This document shows, piece after piece, positions 25,320 to 33,716 of a stretch of DNA of 54,317 nt. The stretch is from W0P28-013 sp051870755 (GTDB taxonomy: Bacteria > Bacteroidota > Bacteroidia > Bacteroidales > Paludibacteraceae). The position numbers and the translations under genes are program-made. Under the pieces are notes generated by a model. It made no database searches. It was not told the DNA's origin and was given only the letters and a program-made list of their open reading frames with translations. The stretch is from NCBI GenBank assembly GCA_051870755.1, contig JBJECE010000016.1, positions 1 through 54,317 of the forward strand, read 5' to 3'. Position 1 is the first letter of the stretch; every line of letters begins with the position of its first letter.

Positions 25320-26195
25320 TTAGGCTTGTGAAGTTTCGGGTTGAGGGGTCGCTGCGGGTTGTGCATCGACCGGTTTGCGTGGCGGAAAGTTTGGTGCGTA
25401 TATCGTTCCCGTCGGGCATGCGGCTTCGCATTTGCGGCACAAACGACATTTCGTGTAGTCGATGTAGGCCACATTGTTTTCGACGACAATGGCATCGAAA
25501 GCGCACTCTTTGACGCATTTGCCGCAACCGATGCAGGCTGCTTTGCAGGCTTTGCGCGCCACGCCGCCCTTGTCTTTGTTGACGCACGATACGAATATGC
25601 GACGATTTTTCGGGCCTTTTTTGCGCAGTTCAATGATGTTTTTCGGACAGGCTTTTGCACAGGCGCCGCAGGCTGTGCACTTGTCGTCATCGACTTCGGG
25701 CAGACCGGTTTCGGGATTCATGTGTATGGCTCCGAACTGACAAGCAGCCACGCAGTCGCCGCAACCGAGACAACCGTAGCGACACGCGGTTTCGCCGGCA
25801 TACAGATTGTTCATGATGATGCATGAGCGTGTGCCGTTGTATTGCGATGTTTTCGGTCGATTGGTGCATGAGCCGTTGCAGCGCACTACGGCCACCAAGG
25901 CGTCGCCTGCTGCCACTTCGATGCCGAGAATTGTGCCAACTTGCGACATGGTGGCGTCGCCGCCCACGGGGCAACGCAGTCCGTCCAAATTGCCGGCTTT
26001 GACACACGCTTCGGCAAAACCACGACAGCCGGGTTTGCCGCAACCGCCGCAGTTGGCGCCGGGCAGAACGGCTTCTATCTGGTCGATGCGCGGGTCTTCG
26101 TCCACTTTGAATGTTTGTGCCACGGCGTAGAGAATAATGGCTGCCAAACAGCCGATTCCGCCAAGCACTGCGAGTGAAATGATAATGGTATTCAT
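25320..26195 (-). CDS. rnfB: Rnf complex subunit B, ferredoxin-like electron entry
   Basis: A 291-residue subunit with one N-terminal membrane helix (about 5-27). A cluster-binding motif follows (CGGCGKPGCRGFAEACV, with a later Cys in LRCPVGG), then several ferredoxin-type CxxCxxCxxxC motifs: CLGCGDCVAACQFGA, CTACGACAKACPKN, CIGCGKCVKECAFDA and CRLCRKCEAACPTG. It is the probable entry point for electrons from reduced ferredoxin. The C-terminus has a short Pro/Ala-rich tail. It starts the rnfBCDGEA series and follows rseC by 31 bases. Confidence 0.95.
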   Translation of the reverse strand: MNTIIISLAVLGGIGCLAAIILYAVAQTFKVDEDPRIDQIEAVLPGANCGGCGKPGCRGFAEACVKAGNLDGLRCPVGGDATMSQVGTILGIEVAAGDALVAVVRCNGSCTNRPKTSQYNGTRSCIIMNNLYAGETACRYGCLGCGDCVAACQFGAIHMNPETGLPEVDDDKCTACGACAKACPKNIIELRKKGPKNRRIFVSCVNKDKGGVARKACKAACIGCGKCVKECAFDAIVVENNVAYIDYTKCRLCRKCEAACPTGTIYAPNFPPRKPVDAQPAATPQPETSQA

Positions 26196-26226
26196 AAGTT
26201 TTTGCTGTTATTTGTGTTCGTTTTTT

Positions 26227-26643
26227 TTACTTTTTGTGTACCGAAAATCGAAAAATGGTGGCCATTTTATGGCGGAAGGCGGCTAACATAATATAATAGG
26301 GTATCAGTGCAGCCAAAGCGATGGCTCCTGCCGTCAATTCGTTGTGCGTGGCGTATTGCACAGCGACGAGCACCGCCAACACCAAACAAAACGGCACAAT
26401 GAATGCCAACCCGACGGCTTTGAAACCCAAAGACGTTTTGCCGGTAACATATACGGCATCGCCAACGGCCAACGGCTCGCCACCCGAAGTCTCGGCATCG
26501 ATAATTTTATCAACAGCCTCCGATGCCGTACACAGACCTTTGGCATGGCATGCAGCACACGCCGATTGCTGCGTGATGCGCACCTGCACGCGCCTGCCAT
26601 CGATGCTGACTACGATACCTTCGTGCTCGATTTGGTCGTCCAT
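26227..26643 (-). CDS. rseC: RseC/MucC-family SoxR-reducing protein
   Basis: A 138-residue inner-membrane protein. The N-terminal soluble part has the cysteine cluster CAACHAKGLCT (residues ~29-39) and VGDAVYVTGKTSLGFKAVGL; two membrane helices (about 78-95 and 100-118) follow. In proteobacteria RseC works with Rsx (Rnf-like) proteins to reduce SoxR. In Bacteroidales the gene usually leads the rnf operon, and a role in Rnf assembly is plausible, though unproven here. It is the first gene of the leftward cluster, next to the divergent GH3 gene. Confidence 0.9.
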   Translation of the reverse strand: MDDQIEHEGIVVSIDGRRVQVRITQQSACAACHAKGLCTASEAVDKIIDAETSGGEPLAVGDAVYVTGKTSLGFKAVGLAFIVPFCLVLAVLVAVQYATHNELTAGAIALAALIPYYIMLAAFRHKMATIFRFSVHKK

Positions 26644-26688
26644 TTCGCGTTTTTTGTATGCTTTTTATACCTAATTTTGAAATCGCAC

Positions 26689-26718
26689 GCAAAAGTACAA
26701 ATAAAATCGTTAACTTTG
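26689..26718. promoter_or_regulatory. Divergent promoters for the rseC-rnf operon and the GH3 cluster
   Basis: Leftward, TACTTTTG (complement of 26689-26697) serves the rseC-rnf operon. Rightward, TAACTTTG at 26711-26718 serves the GH3 cluster, giving it a leader of about 75 bases. Confidence 0.65.
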
Positions 26719-26797
26719 CAACGTTTTTTGTAAAAATTGTGTCCGACATCGGCACACGGTTTTTTCAAGCAGTTTTTTGTACCTAAAACATAATCTT

Positions 26798-28498
26798 ATG
26801 AAAGAAAAACCATCTTTTAATTCGTATTTGGCAACGGCGCTTTTGTCGATTGCCGGCAGTATTCAATATGGTAAACTGAAAAAAGCATCGCGCAATCCGC
26901 GCAAGGCGAGCGAACAGACACTGCGCCGTATTTTGCGCAACGGTAAGGACACGGAATATGGTCGTTTGCACGATTTCGACTACATTTTGGCAGCCAAGGA
27001 CGATGTCGAACTCTATCGTCGGTATGCCGAAAAGGTGAAAGTGTCCGACTACGAGGATTTTCGACCATTTATCGAACGCCATAAAAACGGCGAAACCGAT
27101 GTGCTGGTCAAAGGCAAACCCTATATGTATGCCACAACGAGCGGCACAACCTCCGAGCCGAAATGGGTGCCGATAACCGACGTTTATTTGAAAAACGTGT
27201 ACGGCAAAATGACTAAAGTGTGGCTCTATAACTTCATCAAAAACCGCCCGCATGTGTTCTACGGACCGATTGTGAGCATCGTTGGCAAGGTTATCGAAGG
27301 CTACGCACCCGACGGCACGGTGTTTGGATCGGTGTCGGGCGTAACGCAGCGCGACTGTCCGAAGTTTGTCAAAAAACTTTACACCGCACCGGCCGATGTG
27401 TTCACCATCGCCGACTATCATGCGCGCTACTACGCCATTATGCGCCTTGGCATCGAACACGACACGCATTTGGTGGTAACGGCCAATCCATCGACCATTG
27501 TCGAGATGCAGAACAACGTGAACGAATATTTTGACGACTATTGCAACGACATTGAACATGGCACCATGTCGGACAAAGTGAACATTCCCGACGATGTGCG
27601 CCAAGCGTTGGTGCCGTATCTGAAACCAAACCCCGAACGCGCTGCCGAATTGCGCGCGCTGAAAGCCAAATACGGCACCGTGCTGCCGAAACATTATTGG
27701 CCGAATATGCAGATTCTGAACACATGGAAGTGTGGCAATACGCAGGTTTATCTCGATAAATTCAAGGATTCGTTCCCCGAGGGCATGTTGCATCAGGAGT
27801 TTGGCTATTTCTCCACCGAATGCCGTTTCGGTTTGGTGCTCGACGATACCAACTACACGGTGATGTTCCCGCACTATCACTACTATGAATTTGTGGCCGA
27901 AGACGAAATCGAGAGCGAAAATCCGCATTTCCTGCAACTGCACGAACTCGAACAAGGCAAACGCTATTGCCCGTATGTAACGACCTTTGCCGGTTTGTAT
28001 CGCTACAACATGAACGATTTGGTGGAAGTTGGCACGCCGTTTTTGAACACACCGCGCGTGTTCCTGATTCAGAAAATCAACGGCATCGTAACCATGACAG
28101 GCGAAAAACTGCACGAACGCCAATTTATTGCCGCCGTGAAGGCCGCCGAAGAGGCTACCGGTCGCCCGACCAAATTTTTCGTTGGATTTGCCGATCTCGA
28201 GAAATCGGCTTACCATTTCTATTACGAATTTGCCGACCAGCAAACCACGCAGGCCGAGGCCGAAGCGTTCACGGCGGTGGTCGATGAAAATCTGAAAAAA
28301 ATGAACATCGAGTACGATGCCAAACGCGCGTCGTTCCGCGTGAAAGACCCGATTACGCATCGCCTTGTCGAGCAATCGTTCGAAAAATTCAAAGCAGCCT
28401 GCATTGCCGAAGGCGCACGCGATGGACAGTTCAAAATGAATCTGCTGCTGCAGGACGAAAAACGCCATGCAAAATTCAAGACGTTGGTCGTCGAGTGA
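26798..28498 (+). CDS. GH3-type acyl-adenylate/amide synthetase, paralogue 1
   Basis: A 566-residue protein of the GH3 superfamily (first known as plant auxin-conjugating enzymes). Members activate a carboxylic acid with ATP and join it to an amino group. The ATP-binding loop is ATTSGTTSEPKWVP (~112-125), and later motifs include YFSTECRFGLVLDD, HYHYYEFVAEDE, LYRYNMNDLVEVG and VTMTGEKLHERQF. The start at ATG 26798 follows the alignment with the neighbouring paralogue. Bacterial members are poorly characterised; substrates could be fatty or aromatic acids. It heads a four-gene same-strand cluster with a second GH3 gene, a HAD hydrolase and an acyltransferase, which hints at lipid or acyl-amide synthesis. 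Confidence 0.9.
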   Translation: MKEKPSFNSYLATALLSIAGSIQYGKLKKASRNPRKASEQTLRRILRNGKDTEYGRLHDFDYILAAKDDVELYRRYAEKVKVSDYEDFRPFIERHKNGETDVLVKGKPYMYATTSGTTSEPKWVPITDVYLKNVYGKMTKVWLYNFIKNRPHVFYGPIVSIVGKVIEGYAPDGTVFGSVSGVTQRDCPKFVKKLYTAPADVFTIADYHARYYAIMRLGIEHDTHLVVTANPSTIVEMQNNVNEYFDDYCNDIEHGTMSDKVNIPDDVRQALVPYLKPNPERAAELRALKAKYGTVLPKHYWPNMQILNTWKCGNTQVYLDKFKDSFPEGMLHQEFGYFSTECRFGLVLDDTNYTVMFPHYHYYEFVAEDEIESENPHFLQLHELEQGKRYCPYVTTFAGLYRYNMNDLVEVGTPFLNTPRVFLIQKINGIVTMTGEKLHERQFIAAVKAAEEATGRPTKFFVGFADLEKSAYHFYYEFADQQTTQAEAEAFTAVVDENLKKMNIEYDAKRASFRVKDPITHRLVEQSFEKFKAACIAEGARDGQFKMNLLLQDEKRHAKFKTLVVE

Positions 28499-28581
28499 TA
28501 AATGGTGCAGGAAAATGACATCGGTGAAGCCATAAAAACGGGAATAATTAACATAACGCAAAAAAATATAAAATAAGCAAT

Positions 28582-30468
28582 ATGTCTTCCTCAAAACCCT
28601 CTGTCGATGCGAACGGAAAGGCGTTGCCATATCCGTATCTGATTAACGCAATGTTGTGCATGGTAGGCGGTTCGCAAACCATTCGCTTGAATTTTTGGAG
28701 CAAGCATCCGCGGCACGCTGCCGAGAAAACCTTGCGCGACATTTTGGATATTTCGCGCGATACGGTTTATGGGCGTGAACATCATTTCGATGTCATTCTT
28801 TCGGCTACCAATGCCGACGATCTGTTTCGCCTCTATCGACAGTATGTGCCTGTGAATGACAGTTTTGAAACACTGCGCCCGTATGTCGAACGCCACAAAA
28901 ACGGCGAAGAAAATGTGCTCTTCCCCGGCAAGCCCGATATGTACGCCACAACGAGCGGCACAACCTCCGAACCCAAGTGGATACCGATGACGCACAAATA
29001 CCTCAAAGATGTGTACGGCAAAATGTCGCACATTTGGACGTGGAATTTTGTGCGCCACCGCAACCGCATCTTTGGCGGACACATTTTCCCGATTGTGGGC
29101 AAAGAGGTCGAAGGCTACGCGCCCGACGGCACTTTGTTTGGGTCGGTGAGCGGCGTTTTGGTGCGCGATATTCCGTCTATCATCAAGAAACACTATACGG
29201 CGCCGGCCTCGGTGATGTCGATTGGCGATTATGCCGCCCGCAACTATACGCTGATGCGGCTCGCACTGCAACATCGCGATGTAACGCTGTGGGCTACGGC
29301 CAACCCATCGACCATACTCGAACTGATGCGCACGGTGGAAGAGTATGCCGACCGACTGATAACAGACATCGAACGTGGTACATTGGATGCCGAGTTCGAT
29401 ATTCCGCAGCCGATTCGCGACGAATTGGCTGCCTACATGGCTCCACGGCCGGAGCGCGCCGACGAGTTGCGGCAGATTCTGCAACAACATGGCAAACTGC
29501 TGCCAAAATACTATTGGCCGTGGTTGCAATATCTCTCCACTTGGAAATGCGGCAACACCAAAATCTATATGGAGAAATACCTTGACGCATTCGATTGGGA
29601 CAAAACGTTCTATCAGGAATTGGGCTACATTGCCACCGAATGTCGCTTCGGATTCGCACTCGACGATACCAACGAATCGGTACTGTTCCCACAGTTCCAC
29701 TACTACGAGTTTGTGGCCGAAGACGAGTTGGACAGCCCCGATAAACATTTTCTGCAACTCTACGAGTTGGAACAAGGCAAACGCTATTGCGCCTATGTAA
29801 CGACCTATTCGGGTTTGTTTCGATACAACATGAACGACCTTGTTGAGGTGGGCGGAAAGTACTACAATACGCCCACGGTACACATGGTGTCGAAGGTGAA
29901 TGGTATCGTGTCGATGACGGGCGAAAAACTCTACGAACCGCAATTTATCGAGGCGGTGCACGAGGCCGAAAAAGAGACCGGCATACAGACCAAATTTTTT
30001 GTCGGGTTTGCCGACGTCCGCGAGTCGTGCTACCACTTCTACTACGAGTTCAAAGACGAACGGATCGGGCAGGCGGAGGCTGACCATTTCACGCAAGTGG
30101 TCGATGCTAAACTTTGCGCCATCAACATGGAGTACGAGTCGAAACGCGCCTCGTTCCGACTGCACGAACCCAAAGCACACATTCTGCTCAGCAATGCGTA
30201 TGCACGCTTCAAAGCGGCTTGTCTGCAAGATGGTTTCCGCGACGGACAGTTCAAATTCAATCTGCTGATGCAGGACGACAAACGGCGCAAAAAATTCAGC
30301 CTGATAGAACGGCTCGAAACAGGTTACGATCGCATCGCTTCGCACATCATCGAACGTGCCGACGAGATAGACGAACGCATAACGAAACGCCGCGCGCGCC
30401 GCGAACAGCGCCGATTGGCACGACAAAAACGTCGCCAAGAGCGTCGCAATAAACGCCGAAATTCATAA
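28582..30468 (+). CDS. GH3-type acyl-adenylate/amide synthetase, paralogue 2, with basic tail
   Basis: A 628-residue paralogue of the upstream gene, alignable over nearly its full length, with shared strings such as ATTSGTTSEPKW (~115-126), GYAPDGTLFGSVSGV, GYIATECRFGFALDD, ELEQGKRYCAYVTTYSGL and GEKLYEPQFIEAVHEAEK. The gene pair clearly arose by tandem duplication. It differs by a longer N-terminus and by ~50 extra C-terminal residues, the last 30 of them almost entirely Arg, Lys and Gln; this basic tail could bind membrane or nucleic acid. Its stop is directly followed by the ATG of the next gene (TAAATG), so translation is coupled. Confidence 0.9.
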   Translation: MSSSKPSVDANGKALPYPYLINAMLCMVGGSQTIRLNFWSKHPRHAAEKTLRDILDISRDTVYGREHHFDVILSATNADDLFRLYRQYVPVNDSFETLRPYVERHKNGEENVLFPGKPDMYATTSGTTSEPKWIPMTHKYLKDVYGKMSHIWTWNFVRHRNRIFGGHIFPIVGKEVEGYAPDGTLFGSVSGVLVRDIPSIIKKHYTAPASVMSIGDYAARNYTLMRLALQHRDVTLWATANPSTILELMRTVEEYADRLITDIERGTLDAEFDIPQPIRDELAAYMAPRPERADELRQILQQHGKLLPKYYWPWLQYLSTWKCGNTKIYMEKYLDAFDWDKTFYQELGYIATECRFGFALDDTNESVLFPQFHYYEFVAEDELDSPDKHFLQLYELEQGKRYCAYVTTYSGLFRYNMNDLVEVGGKYYNTPTVHMVSKVNGIVSMTGEKLYEPQFIEAVHEAEKETGIQTKFFVGFADVRESCYHFYYEFKDERIGQAEADHFTQVVDAKLCAINMEYESKRASFRLHEPKAHILLSNAYARFKAACLQDGFRDGQFKFNLLMQDDKRRKKFSLIERLETGYDRIASHIIERADEIDERITKRRARREQRRLARQKRRQERRNKRRNS

Positions 30469-31122
30469 ATGAACGGGAATATGACTGCATCTATCAATCA
30501 TGTCTTGACAGAAACGGTGCAAGCGGTTGTGCTCGACCTCGATGGCACGCTCTACGACAAACGGCACCTCGCGCGCCGCTTGGTGCTGCGACACTTGTGT
30601 TCCCTGTCGTTGTTGGCTGCCGAACAAAATGCGCGCAAACAACTGAAAGGCAAAAATTTTGGTTCCGAAGCGGCATTCTACGACCATTTTTTTCGACAGA
30701 TGTCGCACGCGCATCTCTACACAGCGCGCGTGGCTCGGTGGTGGTATTTCAAGGTGTATATGCCGTCGATGGTGCGCATCATTGGCTGTCGCTATCGCCT
30801 GAATGCGTGGGTCGAACCGCTGATGGCGGCGTGTCGCGAACGCCACATTCGCATGGCTGTCTATTCCGACTATGGCTGTGTACCCGAAAAACTTGCGGCG
30901 CTGGGCTTGCGCGCCGATATGTTCGATGTGGCGGTGTCGGCACCCGAGTTGGGCGGCCTGAAACCCGCTGCCGAAAGTGCCGCCCGAGTAGTCGAAATGC
31001 TGCATGTGCCTGCCGAAAACTGCCTGTTCGTTGGCGACCGCGACGATACCGATGGCGCAAGTGCGCACGCTGTCGGTGCTGAATTTTACCTGATAGAAAA
31101 TCATCAAACTTCGTCAAAATAG
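30469..31122 (+). CDS. HAD-superfamily hydrolase
   Basis: A 217-residue phosphatase-like protein. Motif I is VVLDLDGTLYDK (Asp23 and Asp25), the cap is Arg/His-rich (about 45-110), motif II is MAVYSDYGCVPEKL, the motif III Lys is in LGGLKPAAES and motif IV is CLFVGDRDDTDGASAHAVG. The substrate is not predictable. It starts immediately after the second GH3 gene and 3 bases before the acyltransferase gene, so all four form one operon. A phosphatase next to an acyltransferase recalls phosphatidate-type chemistry; that is inference. Confidence 0.88.
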   Translation: MNGNMTASINHVLTETVQAVVLDLDGTLYDKRHLARRLVLRHLCSLSLLAAEQNARKQLKGKNFGSEAAFYDHFFRQMSHAHLYTARVARWWYFKVYMPSMVRIIGCRYRLNAWVEPLMAACRERHIRMAVYSDYGCVPEKLAALGLRADMFDVAVSAPELGGLKPAAESAARVVEMLHVPAENCLFVGDRDDTDGASAHAVGAEFYLIENHQTSSK

Positions 31123-31125
31123 CCT

Positions 31126-31986
31126 ATGCAAAACAAACGTTATACCGCACTCGAAACCGAATCGCAGGTTTATATTCCCGATGTGGGCATCGATTATCCG
31201 GAGGATAATCCGTACGAACGTCTGTACCAACCGGTGTACGACCGCCAAGTGATAGTCGATGAACACTATCCGTATCTCGACCAATCGCTCAAATACCGAT
31301 TTCTGAATTGGTCGATGTGGAAACTGCTGTTGCAGTGCGGTTTGCGCATCAAACTGCGTGTGCAGATGGGCTTGCGCTACAAAGGTCGTGAAAATTTGAA
31401 AAAATATCGTGATGTGCTGAGTGGCGGGGCTATCACCATCGCCAACCACATGTATCGCTTGGATTGCCCGTGTGTGCTGCTGGCCGTGAAAGCGCGCCAC
31501 ACGACACGCACGCCTATGTTTGCTCCCAATTTTTCGACCAAAGACAACTTCTTTCTGCGTGTCGTCGGCGGCATACCGATTCCTCAAAAAGAGGCCGGCA
31601 TGGCCGCTCTGAAACGATTCAACGAAGCATTCGACGAGTTTCATCGGCGGGGCTATTGGTTCCATATCTTTCCCGAAGCCGCCCGCTGGGACTTCTACAA
31701 ACCGCTGCGCCCATTCCAAAAAGGAGCGTTCTCCATGGCTTACAAATACAATATGCCACTGCTGCCGTGCGTGATAACGTACCGCGAACGTACCGGCATC
31801 TATCGCCTGTTTGCACCCAAAAATGTTCCGCTTTTGCAGGTCGAAATCGGCGAACCGATTCTGCCCGATAAAACCAATCCGCGCGGTCAGGAAATCGATC
31901 GTTTGCGCGAACAGGCACACCGCACGATGGAGCGTATGGCCGGCATTGTGCGCAACAGTTGGCCGGCGAAACCCGAGGCCGAATAA
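31126..31986 (+). CDS. PlsC-like acyltransferase
   Basis: A 286-residue membrane-associated enzyme of the glycerolipid acyltransferase family, which transfers acyl groups to lysophospholipid-like acceptors. The catalytic HX4D box is NHMYRLD (His108, Asp113). FSTKDNFFLRVVGGIPI forms the second block and FPEAARW (182-188) the third, followed by LRPFQKGAFSMAYKYNMPLLP. The N-terminal ~75 residues are unusual, polar and without a clear membrane helix. It is the last gene of the GH3-GH3-HAD-acyltransferase cluster. It may act in a specialised lipid pathway rather than as the housekeeping PlsC. Confidence 0.88.
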   Translation: MQNKRYTALETESQVYIPDVGIDYPEDNPYERLYQPVYDRQVIVDEHYPYLDQSLKYRFLNWSMWKLLLQCGLRIKLRVQMGLRYKGRENLKKYRDVLSGGAITIANHMYRLDCPCVLLAVKARHTTRTPMFAPNFSTKDNFFLRVVGGIPIPQKEAGMAALKRFNEAFDEFHRRGYWFHIFPEAARWDFYKPLRPFQKGAFSMAYKYNMPLLPCVITYRERTGIYRLFAPKNVPLLQVEIGEPILPDKTNPRGQEIDRLREQAHRTMERMAGIVRNSWPAKPEAE

Positions 31987-32047
31987 CTTCCAACACTGCC
32001 GCTGTCGGCGCCGCCAAACTGCCTAATGCTACTTTTTTGTAAAAAAG

Positions 32048-32079
32048 TTTGTGGCATTTGCTGATTTTTTGTAACTTTG
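32048..32079 (+). promoter_or_regulatory. Promoter of rbfA (TTTG-N20-TAACTTTG)
   Basis: TTTG is at 32048-32051 and TAACTTTG at 32072-32079, with a 20-base spacer. The rbfA start lies 21 bases after the -7 box. Confidence 0.85.
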
Positions 32080-32100
32080 TCAATTTCAAAAAATGTAAGT

Positions 32101-32436
32101 ATGGAAACAACAAGACAAGACAAAGTTTCGCGTTTGCTGCAAAAGGAGTTGGGCGAATTGTTTATGCTCTTTGCGCGCCATCGGCAAGGCGTGTTGGTTA
32201 CCGTTACCGAGGTGCGTGTAACCGCCGACCTGAGTTTGGCACGTGTCTTTTTGAGCATTTTTCCCACTAATCGGCAAACCGAACTGATGCAGTTGGTGCA
32301 AGCCAACAGCAAAAATTTTCGTTTCGAACTTGGCAATCGCGTGCGTCATCAGTTGCGCATCGTGCCCGAATTGGAGTTCCGGCTCGACGAATCGATGGAT
32401 AAGCTCGAACATATCGACGAATTGTTGAAACAATAA
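32101..32436 (+). CDS. rbfA: Ribosome-binding factor A
   Basis: A 111-residue KH-domain protein that binds the 30S subunit and helps mature the 5' end of 16S rRNA. METTRQDKVSRLLQKELGEL, the central VTVTEVRVTADLSLARVFLSIF (KH strand-helix region), ELGNRVRHQLRIVPELEFRLD and the C-terminal EHIDELLKQ are characteristic. ATG 32101 is chosen because it starts the conserved region and lies the right distance behind the promoter. The permease gene follows after 4 bases, so the two are cotranscribed. Confidence 0.95.
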   Translation: METTRQDKVSRLLQKELGELFMLFARHRQGVLVTVTEVRVTADLSLARVFLSIFPTNRQTELMQLVQANSKNFRFELGNRVRHQLRIVPELEFRLDESMDKLEHIDELLKQ

Positions 32437-32440
32437 CGAT

Positions 32441-33679
32441 TTGTTCCATAACGTGTTAGGTGCTAAACATATCAGTGCGTGGCCGTGGTTTGTGGCGCAG
32501 CGCTATTTGTTCTCGAAAAAAACGCACAATGCCATCAATGTCATCACGTTGGTGTCGATGTGTGGTGTGGCGGTGGGCACTATGGCGTTGCTGTGTGTGC
32601 TGTCGGTGCTGAATGGTTTTGAAAATCTGGTGAGCAATTCGTTCACAGCATTCGACCCCGATTTGCGCATCACCGCCTGCGAGGGGCGCACTTTCGATGT
32701 GGCGACACCGGCTTTCGCACAAGTGCGCGCCATGGACGATGTGGCTGTCTTTGCCGAGGTCTGCGCCTCGAATGCGTTGCTGGCTTGCAACGACCGCCAG
32801 ACACCGGTGCAGGTGCGTGGCGTATCGCCCAATTATGCCGAACTGAACGACATCCGGCAGTTGGTGGTCGATGGCGATTTTGCTATTGATGAACGGGTCA
32901 TGATCGGCATCGGGCTGGTCAATACGCTGAACGCCGCTTACGATGTCCCGCTGACGCTCTATGTGCCGAAACGGCTGGCGAATGTCAATTTGGCGCGCCC
33001 CGACAATGCTTTCAGGCAACACGAGGTGTTTTTGGCCGGCGTGTTTGCCACAGGGCAGCAACAATACGACGATGCTACGCTGATAGTACCGTTGGCTTTG
33101 GCACAAAATTTGTTCGATTACGCGTATAACGAGGTGTCGTCCGTGGAACTGAAACTCGCGCCGGCAGCCAATGTTGATAAGGTGCAAAACGCCATAACCC
33201 GCTGCTTGGGCGATGAGTTTGTGGTGCAAAATCGGTATGAACAGCAAGCCGATTTCTACCGCATTCTGCAAATCGAAAAGTGGATCACGTTTCTGATTTT
33301 GACCTTTATTGTGCTGATTGCCACGTGCAACATCATCGGGTCGCTGTCGATGCTGATGATTAACAAACGCGCCGACATCGATTTGTTCTATGCGCTTGGC
33401 GCACGCAATTCGACCGTTCGCCGGCTCTTTCTGCTCGAAGGGTGGATGATTGCTGTGTATGGCGCTGTAGTCGGCATTGTGGTGGGCGTGGTGCTGTGCT
33501 TGCTGCAACAGCATGTCGGCATCATCAAAATGGGCGCGGGCTATATGGTCGAAAATTATCCGGTGGCGTTGCGTGCGGGCGATGTGGTGTTGGTGTTTGT
33601 TACCGTGTTGGCGTTGGGATTTGTGTTGGCGGCCTATCCGGCGAGTGTGCTGCGGCAGCGACGCGTGTCGAACGCTTGA
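32441..33679 (+). CDS. FtsX/LolC-E-like ABC permease
   Basis: A 412-residue inner-membrane permease of the lipoprotein-releasing (LolCE) type. One membrane helix near the N-terminus (NAINVITLVSMCGVAVGTMALLCV region, about 31-54) is followed by a large periplasmic domain (~60-270) and three C-terminal helices (about 280-310, 325-355 and 375-400) with the FtsX signature around IGSLSMLMINKRADIDLFYALGAR. Such permeases extract lipoproteins from the inner membrane with a LolD ATPase, which is not encoded nearby. The start is TTG 32441 or GTG 32453. It follows rbfA closely, a common Bacteroidales arrangement. Confidence 0.88.
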   Translation: MFHNVLGAKHISAWPWFVAQRYLFSKKTHNAINVITLVSMCGVAVGTMALLCVLSVLNGFENLVSNSFTAFDPDLRITACEGRTFDVATPAFAQVRAMDDVAVFAEVCASNALLACNDRQTPVQVRGVSPNYAELNDIRQLVVDGDFAIDERVMIGIGLVNTLNAAYDVPLTLYVPKRLANVNLARPDNAFRQHEVFLAGVFATGQQQYDDATLIVPLALAQNLFDYAYNEVSSVELKLAPAANVDKVQNAITRCLGDEFVVQNRYEQQADFYRILQIEKWITFLILTFIVLIATCNIIGSLSMLMINKRADIDLFYALGARNSTVRRLFLLEGWMIAVYGAVVGIVVGVVLCLLQQHVGIIKMGAGYMVENYPVALRAGDVVLVFVTVLALGFVLAAYPASVLRQRRVSNA

Positions 33680-33716
33680 GGTTTTGTTTGTGTAAGACTA
33701 AAAAAATAAGTTGATT

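Noticed and set aside
26783..30438. Two 615-codon open frames on the minus strand
   Set aside because: They mirror the two GH3 paralogues, and their products resemble each other only because the sense genes do.
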